From: Candidatus Bathyarchaeota archaeon
GTDB lineage: Archaea; Thermoproteota; Bathyarchaeia; 40CM-2-53-6
Direction: 5' to 3'
Length of the DNA stretch: 6,395 nt
NCBI GenBank assembly: GCA_005888695.1
Contig: VBBH01000050.1
Span: 1-6,395, forward strand
How positions within the stretch are numbered: position 1 is the first letter of the stretch; the number at the start of each line of letters is the position of its first letter. The notes under the pieces were generated by a model. It worked only from the letters and a program-made list of their open reading frames with translations. It did not search any database and had not been told where the DNA came from. Shown piece by piece: positions 4,248 through 6,395 of the stretch. Position numbers and translations under genes: made by a program.

Positions 4248-6086
4248 CTACAGCGCGAGGTCTTTCACCGAAACTTGATTCAGTCTTCTCCAGTAGATAG
4301 TGGCGCTAGCGACGGCTACTAGGCTGAGCCCTAAGATCGGGGCAGCTGTGGACAGTGCAAGATTCAGTGTCTGAGTCTTGGCATCTGGGACTACTAAGAT
4401 GATAGAGAATATGAGCGCTAGCGGGAGAGTTAGTAGTATGCAAAATGCTAGGACGCCCCAGCCTTCCCATAATAGCAGTTTCAAATTGTAACGTGCTTTC
4501 GCTCCTAGAACTTTCAAGACTGTGTAGTCATTGAATCTCACGGAGAAGCTTGTCGATAGATAGCTCAGCAAGATCGCGCAGGTCAGGATTAGTGTTAGGA
4601 GTGGGAGGATGATTATGTGGGACCAGATGTTGTCCAGGAAGGTTGTGCTAGCGTTGAGGATTTCATCTTGTGAGCCGACTGCAAGACCGTAACCATTGGC
4701 CAGTCTTCGGATTGTTTGCAGGGTCGCTGGATTATTGTCCGTCTTGACGAGGAGGAGATTGTAACCGTCTATGTTTAACAATTCGTGGAGTAGTTTGACG
4801 GGGGCATATGCGACGCGTCCCCTATCGAGCGGGTCAACCAGTGCCCCTTTAACATCGAATCTAGTTCCGAAGGCGCCTATTTGTGAACTGTTCAGTGGTT
4901 GTTGTACGATTCCTCCTATCAATGAATCTCCGACGACCATCGTATTGTGGGGATCATCGGCGTTGAGGAAGCCGTCGGATGTGTGCCAGTCGCCGATTGT
5001 TTGATTTGGATCGATCCCGATCACTAGGATCTGGGAGGAGCCTAGATAGGTTGGAAAGACGATCTGTCCCTCAACAAGCTGAGTCTTTACGATTCCTTCT
5101 GCAACGGTCAAATTCAGTAGGCGTGTGTCCACCTTCTCCACACCCGGAGTTCCCCGCAGAATGTCCACGATGGATCCATTGATCATGTTGCTTTGGGCGA
5201 GATAGTTGGTGTTTGGCGGTGTGACGGAAGAGGATGAGAAGGAGAGTCCTAGTTGCCTGTAGGCGTCTACCATGTTTGGAGTGCCTATCGTTAGGACGTG
5301 GGCTGGCATGGCTCCTTCAATATAACTTTTGGATGTGTCCCACGACACTAGTGCGCCGGTCAGGACTATTGTTGTGAGGAAGATGCAGATGCATATTCGT
5401 AGGAAGGTCTTGGTGAAATGCTTGCTTCGAAGAACGGTCCGGGCTGCGAGGTTGAAGGCTGATCCGAATCGTTTGATGCGCAGGGGTTTACCGAGGTTTT
5501 TCAGGTTTAACGTGGAAAGGTATGAAGAGATAGCGCTTGGAGTGTCGGTCTTGTTGACTAACCTTCCTACTTGAATCCTGGCTACAGTGTAGGAGATGAG
5601 GAAGGATGCGAGGGGGATGCTGACAAGTGTCAGGCTGCTGGTCTGGTCGATCTGGATTGCTCCTGTCCATGAGACCAATAGGACGAGTGCGGCTAGGGCT
5701 CCGACTAGTGAGCTTGCGAGGAACACGAGTAGTGCTTCGGTAAGTGAATAGGCGAAGAGTCGGGGTGTAATGCATCCCGCGGCTTTGATGACTCCAATGT
5801 CTCGTGTGCGTTGATTGATCATGGATGATACGAGGTGGGAGGATGATAGTAGTCCGACTATGAGGACGAATGCGAGTGAAAGTTGTAGGTAGCCGATGAG
5901 TAGCCAGGAGATGCCGAGTGTTGATCTTGTTCCGATCTCTAGGCCGATGCTTGAAACGAGTATTCGAGCGAGTAGGATGAGGAAGGTTGTTGAGCTGATG
6001 GTGATCGTTAGGCCTAGGAAGGCGAGGAGTGTGTGGAAGCCTCGGCGTTTGAGGTTTCTAACCGCGAATCCTAATGGGCCTATCAA
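4248..6086 (-). CDS. FtsX/MacB-type ABC transporter permease, duplicated FtsX architecture
   Basis: Permease of 612 residues for a MacB/LolCDE-like ABC system, the partner of the ATPase just upstream on the same strand. Seen directly: an N-terminal FtsX unit with hydrophobic segments near 18-46, 58-82, 108-138 and 150-170 and the cytosolic motif [12 protein letters not shown] (93-104); a linker; a membrane segment near 228-248; an extracytoplasmic domain of about 235 residues (252-487); then segments near 488-513, 538-566 and 575-598 with a second cytosolic motif [12 protein letters not shown] (519-530). That makes about eight membrane segments, but only the second half has a large outer domain. 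The outer domain contains five N-x-S/T sequons (Asn303, 325, 361, 399, 478). The start is TTG at 6084-6086, inside the 3' end of the ATPase gene; an in-frame TAG lies three codons upstream and the next ATG is residue 89, so no other usual start fits the conserved N-terminus. A GGGGAG lies about 13 bases upstream. The substrate is unknown: lipid, lipoprotein, peptide or drug export, or mechanotransmission. Confidence 0.92.
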   Translation of the reverse strand: MIGPLGFAVRNLKRRGFHTLLAFLGLTITISSTTFLILLARILVSSIGLEIGTRSTLGISWLLIGYLQLSLAFVLIVGLLSSSHLVSSMINQRTRDIGVIKAAGCITPRLFAYSLTEALLVFLASSLVGALAALVLLVSWTGAIQIDQTSSLTLVSIPLASFLISYTVARIQVGRLVNKTDTPSAISSYLSTLNLKNLGKPLRIKRFGSAFNLAARTVLRSKHFTKTFLRICICIFLTTIVLTGALVSWDTSKSYIEGAMPAHVLTIGTPNMVDAYRQLGLSFSSSSVTPPNTNYLAQSNMINGSIVDILRGTPGVEKVDTRLLNLTVAEGIVKTQLVEGQIVFPTYLGSSQILVIGIDPNQTIGDWHTSDGFLNADDPHNTMVVGDSLIGGIVQQPLNSSQIGAFGTRFDVKGALVDPLDRGRVAYAPVKLLHELLNIDGYNLLLVKTDNNPATLQTIRRLANGYGLAVGSQDEILNASTTFLDNIWSHIIILPLLTLILTCAILLSYLSTSFSVRFNDYTVLKVLGAKARYNLKLLLWEGWGVLAFCILLTLPLALIFSIILVVPDAKTQTLNLALSTAAPILGLSLVAVASATIYWRRLNQVSVKDLAL

Positions 6087-6395
6087 CGCTTTCTATTCTC
6101 CCCTTGTCTAGATGATAGATGATGTCTGCTAATTCGAGAATTCTGTCGTCATGGGTTGTGATGATCATGGTTTTGCCTGCTTGGCTTAGTTCTGTTAGTA
6201 GCTTGACTATTGCGAGGCCTGTGGTCGAGTCTAGATTGCCAGTGGGCTCATCGGCAAGGATGAGTGGTGGATCATTTGCCAATGCTCTTGCTATGGCGAC
6301 GCGCTGTTGTTCTCCACCGCTTAATTGGGCGGGGAGGTGGTCTGCCCGTTCGGACAGTCCGACCCGATTGATCAGTTGGGCTGTTAGTTTCTCAT
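6058..6395 (-). CDS. ABC transporter ATP-binding protein, MacB/LolD type (partial, N-terminus outside window)
   Basis: C-terminal 111 residues of an ABC ATPase; the gene runs off the right edge, so the Walker A and Q-loop are not visible. Reading leftward from 6393: the signature [15 protein letters not shown] (visible residues 24-38), Walker B LILADEP (44-50) with catalytic Glu49, the D-loop GNLDS (52-56) and the switch histidine in ITTHDD (His81). The wording [15 protein letters not shown] and ADEPTGNLD is typical of MacB/LolD/FtsE-like ATPases, which power FtsX-type permeases rather than classical importers. The frame is open to the window edge; the TTG near 6282 sits in the middle of the signature helix and is not a start. 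The stop TAG is at 6058-6060, and the last 29 bases overlap the permease gene, implying translational coupling. Confidence 0.95.
   Translation of the reverse strand, partial: EKLTAQLINRVGLSERADHLPAQLSGGEQQRVAIARALANDPPLILADEPTGNLDSTTGLAIVKLLTELSQAGKTMIITTHDDRILELADIIYHLDKGRIESVDRPIRIRG

Noticed and set aside
5329..5574. Plus-strand open frame of 81 codons opposite the permease
   Set aside because: Arginine-rich, low-complexity shadow of a well-supported gene on the other strand, with no recognisable domain; the same applies to the other opposite-strand frames across 4771-6111.
6061..6282. A 74-residue protein starting at the TTG near 6282
   Set aside because: The TTG is a leucine codon within the ABC signature helix; the frame continues upstream through LSGGEQQR to the window edge.

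Overview
The window is about 6.4 kb of compactly packed chromosome, roughly half G+C by eye. It most likely comes from an archaeon. The evidence is a free-standing AlaX-type alanyl-tRNA editing protein, archaeal-style AT boxes in the intergenic regions, frequent GTG/TTG starts without strong Shine-Dalgarno sequences, an HxHH-type membrane protein that I associate with archaeal hypotheticals, and N-glycosylation-type sequons in an exported domain. A mesophilic or moderately thermophilic Thermoproteota lineage such as Bathyarchaeia or Nitrososphaeria would fit, but no marker here fixes the taxonomy. I see no mobile element, CRISPR array, tRNA or rRNA.

Layout from left to right. (1) Positions 33-863, minus strand: an alpha/beta hydrolase of the haloalkane-dehalogenase type, with nucleophile and histidine in place but no acidic residue at either usual acid position. 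(2) Positions 864-1129: a gene-free stretch of 266 bases between two divergent genes. It holds a 78% G+C imperfect palindrome, an AT box usable in either direction, a run of inverted repeats, and an 11-codon reading frame with a good Shine-Dalgarno. It could be a structured leader for the next gene. (3) Positions 1130-1960, plus: a clear LsrF homologue (class I aldolase/thiolase fold). (4) Positions 2014-2712, plus: AlaX, probably co-transcribed with lsrF. (5) Positions 2719-3279, minus: a nitroreductase-family flavoprotein, tail-to-tail with alaX with only six bases between. (6) Positions 3376-4209, plus: a multi-pass membrane protein of unknown function, divergent from the nitroreductase around a TATA-like element. 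(7) Positions 4248-6086, minus: a long FtsX/MacB-type ABC permease. (8) Positions 6058 to the right edge, minus: the C-terminal part of its ATPase, overlapping the permease gene by 29 bases.

The genes do not form one pathway. The only firm functional unit is the ABC exporter pair (ATPase then permease, transcribed leftward). lsrF-alaX is a plausible two-gene transcript of metabolic plus translation-quality genes. No other lsr gene is present, so AI-2 catabolism should not be assumed. I found no convincing evidence of a wholly new system. The items most worth checking are the possible regulated leader upstream of lsrF, the hydrolase lacking its usual acid, and the histidine/acid motifs in the unknown membrane protein.
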